From CAG-791 sp003447895 (GTDB lineage Bacteria; Bacillota; Clostridia; Lachnospirales; Lachnospiraceae): 6,063 nucleotides of DNA. Below are positions 1 to 5,209 of this stretch, one piece after another. The DNA lies in contig CAMOMX010000123.1 of NCBI GenBank assembly GCA_946620035.1, positions 1-6,063 on the forward strand, given 5' to 3'. Position numbers and translations under genes: made by a program. A model generated the notes under the pieces. It ran no database searches, had not been told where the DNA came from, and worked only from the letters and a program-made list of their open reading frames with translations. Within the stretch, counting starts at the first letter, position 1, and each line of letters begins with the position of its first letter.

Positions 1-187
1 CTTTTGTGGCCGGACGTCACGTTTTCATCATAACATAAAAAGGAACGGGAAATGACGGGGAGAAGACGCTTCGAAGGGACGCCGGGGCAGAAAGATTTGC
101 AAAATTACTGTGAAACCTTCCCTGGGTACAGAAGACTCATTTTTCGGAATTGTTCCACCTGCCTCTCCGGCTGTCCGGGGATCACAG
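1..187. other. Left-edge non-coding stretch, no gene supported
   Basis: I see no recognisable gene here. A + frame opens at the ATG at 52 behind a purine-rich AAAGGAACGGG stretch, and a - frame covers 28-231. Both run into the repeats that begin at 188, and neither translation shows a domain, hydrophobic segment or familiar motif. The stretch may be the tail of an intergenic region whose upstream gene lies outside the window. Confidence 0.5.
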
Positions 188-318
188 CTCTTTTTCATGG
201 CCCCGAAGGCTCGTTTGGGCTGAGGGTTCACTTATTTTCATGGGCCTGGCGGCTCGTTTGGGGAACACAACTCTTTTTCATGGCCTCGAAGGCTCGTTTG
301 GGCTGAGAATTCACTTAT
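188..318 (+). repeat. Three imperfect tandem repeats of about 40-43 bp
   Basis: Unit 1 (188-235) and unit 3 (271-318) are 48 bp each and match at 45 of 48 positions by eye. They share CTCTTTTTCATGGCC, then GAAGGCTCGTTTGGGCTGAG, then TTCACTTAT. Unit 2 (235-262) is a degenerate, shorter copy that keeps TTTTCATGG and GGCTCGTTTGGG. The shared TTTTCATGG core recurs at 192, 235 and 275, a period of 43 then 40 bp. Unit 3 has a small internal dyad, GCCT-CGA-AGGC. Nothing suggests coding, because the unit lengths do not preserve a frame. It is most likely a locally amplified, dispersed intergenic repeat. Its family is unknown to me. Confidence 0.85.
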
Positions 319-325
319 GATCCGT

Positions 326-412
326 CTGTCCCCCATCAAAAAAGTGAATATCGGAATTGCGACTTGCTTTTATCAATATATCGAGCGACATTTCATGCGA
401 AATGGGGGACAG
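326..412. repeat. 87-bp segment bounded by an 11-bp perfect inverted repeat
   Basis: CTGTCCCCCAT at 326-336 is exactly inverted as ATGGGGGACAG at 402-412, with 65 bp between. The inner sequence is AT-rich compared with the arms and includes a smaller hairpin, ATTTC-ATGC-GAAAT, at 390-403. A run of seven T follows at 417-423. The segment could be a miniature inverted-repeat element, a REP-type palindromic repeat, or a long-range stem with a terminator-like T-run for + strand transcripts. No target-site duplication is visible at the ends, so mobility is only a guess. Confidence 0.6.
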
Positions 413-472
413 GCTCTTTTTTTATGTCCGTTTCACCCAATTTGACAAATTTCATGATGTCTTCATCATTTT

Positions 473-534
473 CCATGGGGGACTGAGTCCCTTACCGGCG
501 CCGCTCAGCCCAAACGCCCTGAGCCATGGGGGAC
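473..534. repeat. Iterated GGGGGAC motifs, a 13-bp palindrome and an inverted repeat-unit fragment
   Basis: CCATGGGGGAC occurs at 473-483 and again at 524-534. The core 9-mer ATGGGGGAC also lies at 402-410, and inverted at 328-336. A perfect palindrome, GGGACT-G-AGTCCC, covers 479-491. CTCAGCCCAAACG at 504-516 is the exact reverse complement of 13 bases of the tandem unit (212-224), so an inverted partial copy of that unit sits here. A 6-bp stem, GCTCAG/CTGAGC (503-508 with 519-524), overlaps it. Together these form one repeat-rich intergenic cluster. Confidence 0.7.
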
Positions 535-546
535 CGCACAGAACAT

Positions 547-575
547 TTGACCATATCCCAAGAACGGCATCCTAT
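547..575 (+). promoter_or_regulatory. Candidate promoter for the solute-binding protein gene
   Basis: TTGACC (547-552) is followed after 17 bp by TCCTAT (570-575). The -35 box matches the sigma-A consensus at 5 of 6 positions, but the -10 box at only 3 of 6. It would give a leader of about 75 nt before the start codon at 656. A perfect TTGACA also occurs at 442-447 but has no good -10 partner. This is the best of several weak options. Confidence 0.25.
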
Positions 576-655
576 CGTGACCGGACGACCCCAATGATAA
601 GATGGATTCATCAAACAACAGAACTTTAACTGTATTCTGAAAAGGGAGGTAACAC

Positions 656-2017
656 ATGAAAAGATTGATCGCACTTCTTCTTGCGGCGTGCATGACTGTT
701 TCACTGGCAGCCTGTGGCGGCGGCTCAGGTTCTGCCGCGCCGGCAGCGGGCGAAGCGTCGGAAGCAGGGGGGACAGAAGCGGGAGCGCCTGCAGAGCAGA
801 AAGCAGACAATTCCGGAAAGACCCTTACCGTGAATATCTGGGATAACAACCAGCTCGAGGGACTGAGAAAGATCGCGGACGAGTGGTCTGCGAAGACCGG
901 CGTCAAGGTCCAGATCAACGTCATCACATGGGTTGAGTACTGGACACTTCTCGAGGCGGGCGCTATGGGCGGCGAGATGCCCGATGTCTTCTGGATGCAC
1001 ATCAATGAGGCACAGAAGTACATGAGAGGAGATATGCTCCTGAACCTGAACGATTATATCGCCAAGGATGATGCCATCGACCTCAGCAATTACTATGAGG
1101 GAATTGTGGATATCTACAGCCTGGACGGCAACCAGTTCGCACTGCCCAAGGATCATGACACAATCGCGCTGATTTACAACAAGAAGATCTTTGACAAATA
1201 CGGCGTGGAGTATCCCAATGACAACTGGACATGGGATGATTACGCAGCAGCTGCGGCCAAGATCCAGGAGGCCGGCAAGGCGGATGGCATCTACGGCACA
1301 GCGATGAACACCAATGACGGCCAGGACGGCTGGTACAACCTGATCTACGGATGGGGCGGCAAGCTGATCTCTGACGACAACAAGAAATCCGGCATGGATG
1401 ATCCCAAGACGATCGAAGCGATGACCTGGCTTGCGGAGAACCTGATCCCCAATATGCCCGAGCAGAACCTGATGGCCGACACAGATCCCGATGTGATGTT
1501 CCTGTCCGGCATCATCGGCATGATGCTCCAGGGCTCCTGGATGGTCAACACCTTCTACACCGCAGAGAATTCCGCGGATTATGCGTGGGCACAGATTCCC
1601 TATCGTGACACAAACGGAAACGGCCAGTGTGATGAAGGCGAGAGAGTTTCTCTGTATAATGGACTTGGATGGGCAGCGGCCGCAAACACCAAGTATCCTG
1701 ACGAGGCCTACAGCCTGATCTCCGCATTCTGCTCCGAAGAGGGCCAGAAGAAGCAGGCCGAGCTCGGTGTCACCATGGCAGCATACAAAGGATGCTCCGA
1801 TGCATTCGTAGGCGCCTTCGAGGGTATGGATATCTCTCCTTTCCTCACAGTAGAAGAGAGCGGCACACTGATCAAGCACCCCGCTTCCCGTTACACGACG
1901 GCATGGGAGGGCCAGTTCACGACAGGACTTGTTCCCGCATGGCAGAATCCCTCCACAATGGCGGATGTCTGCAAGCAGATGGCCGACATGATGAATGAGG
2001 TCCTTGCGAGCGAGTGA
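656..2017 (+). CDS. Sugar ABC transporter substrate-binding lipoprotein
   Basis: This encodes a 453-residue extracellular solute-binding protein of the carbohydrate type (SBP_bac_1/SBP_bac_8 class). It would be anchored on the outer face of the membrane to deliver a sugar or oligosaccharide to an ABC permease. Residues 1-20 form a lipoprotein signal (MKRL start, hydrophobic core, lipobox LAAC with the lipidated Cys20). An Ala/Gly/Glu-rich linker follows to about residue 52, and then the two-lobe binding fold. Family-like features are NxWTWDDY at 190-196 and the LQGSWM segment. Residues 318-329 (DTNGNGQCDEGE) match an EF-hand-type calcium loop. The start is supported by GGGAGGT at 644-650, six bases upstream. 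Two stop codons, TGATGA, end the gene. No permease follows; the next genes are an AraC regulator and a GH27 glycosidase, which suggests an alpha-galactoside ligand (inference). The family call is firm; the ligand is not. Confidence 0.93.
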   Translation: MKRLIALLLAACMTVSLAACGGGSGSAAPAAGEASEAGGTEAGAPAEQKADNSGKTLTVNIWDNNQLEGLRKIADEWSAKTGVKVQINVITWVEYWTLLEAGAMGGEMPDVFWMHINEAQKYMRGDMLLNLNDYIAKDDAIDLSNYYEGIVDIYSLDGNQFALPKDHDTIALIYNKKIFDKYGVEYPNDNWTWDDYAAAAAKIQEAGKADGIYGTAMNTNDGQDGWYNLIYGWGGKLISDDNKKSGMDDPKTIEAMTWLAENLIPNMPEQNLMADTDPDVMFLSGIIGMMLQGSWMVNTFYTAENSADYAWAQIPYRDTNGNGQCDEGERVSLYNGLGWAAAANTKYPDEAYSLISAFCSEEGQKKQAELGVTMAAYKGCSDAFVGAFEGMDISPFLTVEESGTLIKHPASRYTTAWEGQFTTGLVPAWQNPSTMADVCKQMADMMNEVLASE

Positions 2018-2141
2018 TGAGGCGGATGTGGCAGCAAAGAGAGTACAATAGAGACAGGCAAAACAGATGCTGCAGAAAAAACTTGATCCCGGAAGAATGA
2101 TCGCCGCATAGCGGTCAGATGATAACAGCTTGGAAGTTCTG

Positions 2142-2170
2142 AGGGCCAGGGCATATTTTGCCCCGGCCCT
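2142..2170 (+). terminator. Strong hairpin after the solute-binding protein gene, without a T-run
   Basis: AGGGCC-A-GGGCA (2142-2153) pairs with TGCCC-C-GGCCCT (2159-2170). This gives 11 base pairs with one A/C mismatch and a five-base TATTT loop. No T-tract follows on either strand, so it is not a classical intrinsic terminator. It may instead protect the 3' end of the upstream mRNA or weaken read-through into the araC-type gene, whose start is 46 bases on. The rest of 2018-2215 shows no gene. Confidence 0.4.
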
Positions 2171-2215
2171 TAGGGCGGTTTATCGCAAGGGGAAAGACCT
2201 GAATGGGGGCACAGG

Positions 2216-3088
2216 ATGAGCGCAGTTGATACAGTTAAGAGAAATCGGCACTATCGCTGTCTGGAGTACGATCACGACCAGAAGGGAGATATCTGTCTGA
2301 TCGCGTGCGGTATGGAGCGGTGCGATCCGGGAGTGAACAACGGACCGGAGGTGAGGGACTGCTATCATCTGCACGTGATCCTGTCGGGGACCGGAACGCT
2401 GAAAGCGGACGGGAAGATCTTCCATCCGCACATCGGGCAGATGTTTCTTCTCAAAGACAACGAGGAAGTGCAGTACACAGCAGATACGGAGAGCCCCTGG
2501 AGATACTGCTGGGTGACGTATAACGGGACGGACGCGCGCAGGATTTCCGAGGAGATCGGGTTTGTCGAGGGGGTGTACTGCCTCAATACATCGGCGGATG
2601 CGCACGAATTCTTCGAAATGGTCGCCAGAATGCACGAAAAGCCGGAGATGAACTACATCAATGATCTTCGCCGGCGCGGTATCCTGCTCGAGTTTTTGGC
2701 ACTGGCTATGGAGTCCTCCGAGGCGAGGCAGCAGTCCAAAGCAGTTCGCCACGAGTACAGCACGGAGGTCTACATTCAAAAGGCGATCCGCTTTATCGAC
2801 CTGAACTATGCGACGATCCGGGTCAGCGATGTCGTCGACTATATCGGCTTTACAAGAAGCTACTTCACGACGATCTTTCGAAAGCAGACGGGGGTCTCCC
2901 CGCAGGAATACCTGCTGCAGTGCCGGTTCAAAAACGGGTGCCGCCTGCTCCGGGAGACCGACTACCCGGTCCAAAAGATCGCGGAAATGATCGGCTATGA
3001 TGACCCACTTGCGTTCTCCAAGGCATTCAAGAAAGTCTACAAGATGAGTCCCACGGCGTATCGGCTTCATGGTGCCTGGCACCATTAA
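2216..3088 (+). CDS. AraC-family transcriptional regulator with cupin sensor domain
   Basis: This is a 290-residue cytoplasmic one-component regulator. The N-terminal half (about 20-120) is an AraC-type cupin domain: YHLHVILSGTGTL at 50-62, a glycine turn near 74, and WRYCWVTYNG at 95-104. Such domains usually bind a sugar. The C-terminal domain (about 187-283) has the two AraC helix-turn-helix motifs: VSDVVDYIGFTRSYFTTIFR at 203-222 with GVSPQEYL after it, and IAEMIGYDDPLAFSKAFKK at 255-273 followed by SPTAYR. An in-frame TAG at 2171 and the lack of any in-frame ATG between it and 2216 fix the start. The GGGGG at 2205-2209 is a modest ribosome binding site. It lies between a sugar-binding protein and a GH27 glycosidase, so it probably controls one or both. 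Oddity: the last six residues (HGAWHH) are encoded by a palindromic repeat that also occurs just downstream. Confidence 0.95.
   Translation: MSAVDTVKRNRHYRCLEYDHDQKGDICLIACGMERCDPGVNNGPEVRDCYHLHVILSGTGTLKADGKIFHPHIGQMFLLKDNEEVQYTADTESPWRYCWVTYNGTDARRISEEIGFVEGVYCLNTSADAHEFFEMVARMHEKPEMNYINDLRRRGILLEFLALAMESSEARQQSKAVRHEYSTEVYIQKAIRFIDLNYATIRVSDVVDYIGFTRSYFTTIFRKQTGVSPQEYLLQCRFKNGCRLLRETDYPVQKIAEMIGYDDPLAFSKAFKKVYKMSPTAYRLHGAWHH
3069..3085. repeat. Palindromic repeat, copy 1, inside the 3' end of the AraC gene
   Basis: ATGGTGCC-T-GGCACCAT is a perfect 8+1+8 palindrome. Read in the gene's frame with the preceding C it encodes HGAWHH, and the TAA stop follows directly. The same 17 bases recur at 3121-3137. 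The AraC fold is complete at about residue 283, so the repeat forms a non-essential tail. Confidence 0.9.
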
Positions 3089-3093
3089 ATTTC

Positions 3094-3122
3094 TATAAAC
3101 TTTTTATAAACTGATAGTTTAT
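3094..3122 (+). promoter_or_regulatory. Phased TATAAACT repeats upstream of the GH27 gene
   Basis: TATAAACT occurs at 3094-3101 and 3105-3112, exactly 11 bp apart. Its inverted core AGTTTAT lies at 3116-3122, another 11 bp on. The second and third form a 7-bp hairpin or dyad, ATAAACT-GAT-AGTTTAT. Repeats spaced by one helical turn in the gap between an AraC regulator and its probable target gene look like an operator or an AT-rich promoter region. No clear -35/-10 pair is visible. Binding by the adjacent AraC protein is inference. Confidence 0.4.
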
Positions 3123-3140
3123 GGTGCCTGGCACCATAAA
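3118..3140. repeat. Palindromic repeat, copy 2, in the GH27 leader
   Basis: This contains the same ATGGTGCCTGGCACCAT palindrome as at 3069-3085. Three more flanking base pairs (TTT/AAA) extend it to a perfect 11+1+11 inverted repeat. It ends only three bases before the AAGGAGG ribosome binding site (3144-3150) of the GH27 gene. In RNA it would fold as a stable hairpin next to that site and could influence translation. No T-run follows, so a terminator role is unlikely. Confidence 0.85.
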
Positions 3141-3160
3141 GTGAAGGAGGCAGCACCCCT

Positions 3161-4309
3161 ATGCGTAGTAATTTTCAACTGACGGCCCCTCCCATGGGTT
3201 GGAATTCCTGGAACACGTTCTACGATCAGGTCAGCGAGGAACTGATCTGTTCTACGGCGGATGCCATCGCGGACAAAGGGCTGGCAAAAGCCGGGTATGA
3301 GTATATTATTATCGACGACTGCTGGAGCAAACGGACAAGAGACGAGGAGGGGAGACTTGTGCCCGACCCCGCCAAGTTCCCGAACGGAATGAAGGCTGTC
3401 GCGGACTATGTCCACGCGCGCGGGCTAAAGCTCGGCATCTACTCCTGCTGCGGCGTTCACACCTGCGCCGGTTACCCCGGGAGCTTCGAGCACGAGTTTG
3501 ACGATGCCCGTCAGTTTGCGGAGTGGGGCATTGACTACCTCAAATACGACAACTGCTTCCATCCCGCGACGCTCTCCTCCGAGATGCTCTACAGGCGGAT
3601 GAACCTGGCACTTCGAAGCAGCGGACGGGAGATCCTTCTGGCGGCATGCCAGTGGGGACGGGACGAGGTGCATGACTGGATCCGGTCCACCGGAGCCCAC
3701 ACCTTCCGCTCAACCATCGACATCCAGGATTCCTGGAAGTCCATCGAGCAGATCGCCCTCAGCCAGATGCAGAAGCAGCACATAGGCGGAGCGGGCTGCT
3801 ACAACGACATGGACATCCTCGTTGTCGGCATGCACGGAAAAGGCCTCAACCCGGAGACCTCCATCGGCGGCTGCAATGACACGGAATATCAGACACACTT
3901 TGCCCTTTGGGCCATGATGAATTCTCCCCTGATCATCGGCTGCGACGTGCGCAGTATGGACGACACCACCGCCAAAATATTGACCAACCCCGATCTCATC
4001 GCGATCAATCAGGATCCGGAATGCCGAAGCTGTAACCGGCTGAGCACTTACGGGAGCCCGGACGCCTTCGTTTTGGTCAAACAGCTGGCGGGCGAAGATC
4101 TGGCAATCGGTTTCTTTAACTTCGGAGATACGGCATCTCATGTGGAGCTGCACTTCTGGGACCTGGGCCTTCCGCTTGGCAGCGGTTACGGATTGGACTT
4201 CCATGACTGCCTGACGGGAGAAGAACTGGGCATACAGAGGGAAAGCTATGCGCAGAAAGTCGAGCCGCATGGGTGCAGGGTGTACAGGTGCAGGCTTAGG
4301 AAAGTCTGA
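3161..4309 (+). CDS. GH27 alpha-galactosidase-type glycoside hydrolase
   Basis: This 382-residue enzyme is predicted to hydrolyse terminal alpha-galactosyl residues by the retaining mechanism of family GH27. It has no signal peptide, so it should act on imported sugars in the cytoplasm. Visible family motifs are PPMGWNSWN at 10-18, the substrate-binding DDCW at 52-55, GIYSCCG with TCAGYPGS at 92-108, KYDNC at 128-132 with Asp130 as nucleophile, and TIDIQDSW at 185-192 with Asp187 as acid/base. YNDMD follows at 214-218, then NSPLIIGCDVR and AINQDP. A C-terminal beta-sandwich fills roughly the last 90 residues, and the total length is normal. AAGGAGG at 3144-3150 supports the start, though the 10-base spacing is slightly long. 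GH27 also contains alpha-N-acetylgalactosaminidases and beta-L-arabinopyranosidases, so exact specificity is open. The neighbouring AraC regulator and sugar-binding protein fit an alpha-galactoside utilisation locus. Confidence 0.93.
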   Translation: MRSNFQLTAPPMGWNSWNTFYDQVSEELICSTADAIADKGLAKAGYEYIIIDDCWSKRTRDEEGRLVPDPAKFPNGMKAVADYVHARGLKLGIYSCCGVHTCAGYPGSFEHEFDDARQFAEWGIDYLKYDNCFHPATLSSEMLYRRMNLALRSSGREILLAACQWGRDEVHDWIRSTGAHTFRSTIDIQDSWKSIEQIALSQMQKQHIGGAGCYNDMDILVVGMHGKGLNPETSIGGCNDTEYQTHFALWAMMNSPLIIGCDVRSMDDTTAKILTNPDLIAINQDPECRSCNRLSTYGSPDAFVLVKQLAGEDLAIGFFNFGDTASHVELHFWDLGLPLGSGYGLDFHDCLTGEELGIQRESYAQKVEPHGCRVYRCRLRKV

Positions 4310-4405
4310 CAGAGTTTTTGGAAAGATTGGCAGAATACGGAAGGTCCGGCAGAGTTTTAAGAAGGTCCGGCAGAGAACAGAAAGGTGTGGCAGAGTATGG
4401 AACAC
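4308..4405 (+). repeat. Five imperfect tandem repeats of about 20 bp
   Basis: Units start at 4308, 4329, 4348, 4369 and 4389 (21, 19, 21 and 20 bp apart). The consensus is close to GGCAGAGTTTTNGAAGGTCC. The first unit overlaps the GH27 stop codon. The fourth contains the AAAGGTG that serves as ribosome binding site for the next gene, and the fifth contains its ATG (4397). Units differ in length by 1-2 bp and so do not keep a reading frame, which argues for a non-coding role. No stem-loop with a T-run is present, so no terminator separates GH27 from the small gene. Confidence 0.75.
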
Positions 4406-4594
4406 AACTGCAAAAGATGCCATAAATCGCTGGAGGGCGACGAGATCGCCCTCTACAGAAAGCTGATCTGGCGGGAAGCGACGGAGTACCTGTGCCTGAA
4501 CTGCCTGTCGGAGGATCTGTCCTCGACGCCGGAGAGGCTCAGGGACCTGATCCGTTACTACAGAACGAAGCAGAAATGCTGCCTGTTTGTGTAG
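4397..4594 (+). CDS. Small two-CxxC (zinc-ribbon-like) protein of unknown function
   Basis: This is a 65-residue basic protein. Cys5-x2-Cys8 near the N-terminus and Cys33-x2-Cys36 in the middle form a likely four-cysteine zinc site. Between them is an acidic-then-basic segment (EGDEIALYRKLI). A helical region (STPERLRDLIRYYRTK) follows, and the protein ends with a Cys61-Cys62 pair and LFV. I recall similar short proteins in Lachnospiraceae genomes, also with a cysteine near a hydrophobic C-terminus, but know no function for them. A GTG at 4385 is an in-frame alternative. The ATG at 4397 is preferred because AAAGGTG (4381-4387) lies nine bases upstream and because MEHNCKRC is a natural N-terminus. 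It could be co-transcribed with GH27, 87 bp upstream, and converges with the Rrf2 gene. Confidence 0.75.
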   Translation: MEHNCKRCHKSLEGDEIALYRKLIWREATEYLCLNCLSEDLSSTPERLRDLIRYYRTKQKCCLFV

Positions 4595-4650
4595 GAGGAG
4601 CCGGATTGCTGGAATACTTAAATCAGGAATGACCGGTCCGGGACCACAAG

Positions 4651-5076
4651 TCAGATCCACTCCCCCTGTTCCAGAATCTGTCCCAGACTGATTCCGTCTA
4701 TATAGCGAGAGATCAGCTCGTTGAGGCCGACCCAGACCGGGTGCATTTTACATCCCGAGTCGCAATTGATGCAGAGACTGCCGTCCTCTTCTACGCAGGG
4801 GACCGGCGCGAGGGATCCCTCCATCACCCGAAGAACCTCTCCCATTGTGATCTCTGCCAGAGGGCGGGTCAGGCAGTAACCGCCCCTTGCGCCGCGCTCT
4901 ACGCGAAGAATCCCTGCGTGGGCAAGCCGGGGGGCAATCTGCTCCAGATACTTTCGGGAAATTTTCTGCCGCGAAGCGATATCTGAGAGAGGGACACAGC
5001 AGGAATTGTTTCTCTGCTGTTCGCCGATATCCAAAAGCATGCGGAGCGCGTAGCGCCCCTTGGTCGAAATCTTCAT
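4651..5076 (-). CDS. Rrf2-family (IscR-like) transcriptional regulator
   Basis: This 141-residue winged-helix regulator begins with the family signature MKISTKGRYALRMLLDI. The helix-turn-helix is at about 28-57 (LSDIASRQKISRKYLEQI) and the wing is RGARGGY at 61-67. A cysteine cluster follows: Cys94, Cys102, Cys105 and Cys109, with His112. The last Cys-x2-His matches the IscR arrangement and suggests binding of an iron-sulfur cluster as the sensed ligand. The first Cys spacing differs from E. coli IscR. The start at 5076 is chosen over an upstream in-frame ATG (5133) because AAAGGAGG (5081-5088 on the opposite strand) precedes it and the family begins at MKIS. It is divergent from sufC, so it probably represses the Suf operon when clusters are plentiful. 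The palindrome at 5238-5265 is the likely binding site. Confidence 0.95.
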   Translation of the reverse strand: MKISTKGRYALRMLLDIGEQQRNNSCCVPLSDIASRQKISRKYLEQIAPRLAHAGILRVERGARGGYCLTRPLAEITMGEVLRVMEGSLAPVPCVEEDGSLCINCDSGCKMHPVWVGLNELISRYIDGISLGQILEQGEWI

Positions 5077-5153
5077 GTTTCCTCCTTTGTCGCAGTGCCT
5101 GCGCTGAGAAGCAGTGTACCACCGCGAATTCACACGTCCGGCTCCCTGTCGAG

Positions 5154-5174
5154 AGCGCAGGGCGCTTTTTTTTT
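5154..5174 (+). terminator. Intrinsic terminator on the + strand, upstream of the suf promoter
   Basis: AGCGC-AGG-GCGCT (5154-5166) is a GC-rich five-pair stem, extendable by weaker pairs (G5153-T5167, A5152-T5168). It is followed by an unbroken run of nine T at 5166-5174. The orientation is for + strand transcripts, yet the nearest upstream + strand gene ends at 4594 and the intervening gene is on the - strand. It may insulate the suf promoter from read-through that runs antisense to the Rrf2 gene, or end a small RNA. Confidence 0.65.
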
Positions 5175-5209
5175 GCTCATTATCCGGCGGTATCTTTTGT
5201 AATCCATGC

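Noticed and set aside
52..306. + strand frame of 84 codons with an AAAGGAACGGG stretch upstream
   Set aside because: Nearly half of it is the tandem repeat, which is read in different frames by each unit. There is no domain, and the Shine-Dalgarno match is poor.
188..318. Possible CRISPR array
   Set aside because: There are only three units, one is degenerate, and they sit almost end to end without uniform unique spacers. No cas genes are present.
442..469. Perfect TTGACA with a nearby ATGATG-TCTT-CATCAT dyad
   Set aside because: No acceptable -10 box lies 16-18 bp downstream, and the position is about 200 bases from the nearest gene. The dyad is too short to call an operator.
505..1023. 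Open frame of 172 codons on the - strand over the sugar-binding gene's start
   Set aside because: It overlaps the lipoprotein signal and linker antisense and has no recognisable content.
725..1879. Long open frame (384 codons) on the - strand
   Set aside because: It is antisense to the sugar-binding protein gene, shows no domain or ribosome binding site, and has the biased composition expected of a shadow frame.
2180..3085. Open frame of 301 codons on the - strand
   Set aside because: It lies wholly opposite the AraC gene, whose helix-turn-helix domain is unmistakable. Its apparent start arises from the palindromic repeat.
4635..4645. GGTCC-G-GGACC palindrome between the small cysteine gene and the Rrf2 gene
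   Set aside because: The one-base loop is too tight for a hairpin and no T-run follows on either strand, so it is not supported as a terminator of the convergent genes.
3710..4660. Open frame of 316 codons on the - strand
   Set aside because: It is antisense to the GH27 catalytic region, the 20-bp array and the small cysteine gene. Its repeated LCRTF-like segments only reflect the array.
5116..5126. T-box-like GGTGGTAC on the - strand ahead of the Rrf2 gene
   Set aside because: The consensus continues as CCGCG and this does not. There is no stem I architecture or terminator before the gene, and Rrf2 genes are not T-box targets.
5179..5184. GATAAT on the - strand as a -10 box for the Rrf2 gene
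   Set aside because: The -10 resemblance is good, but no credible -35 hexamer lies at 16-18 bp, so the Rrf2 promoter was left unassigned.
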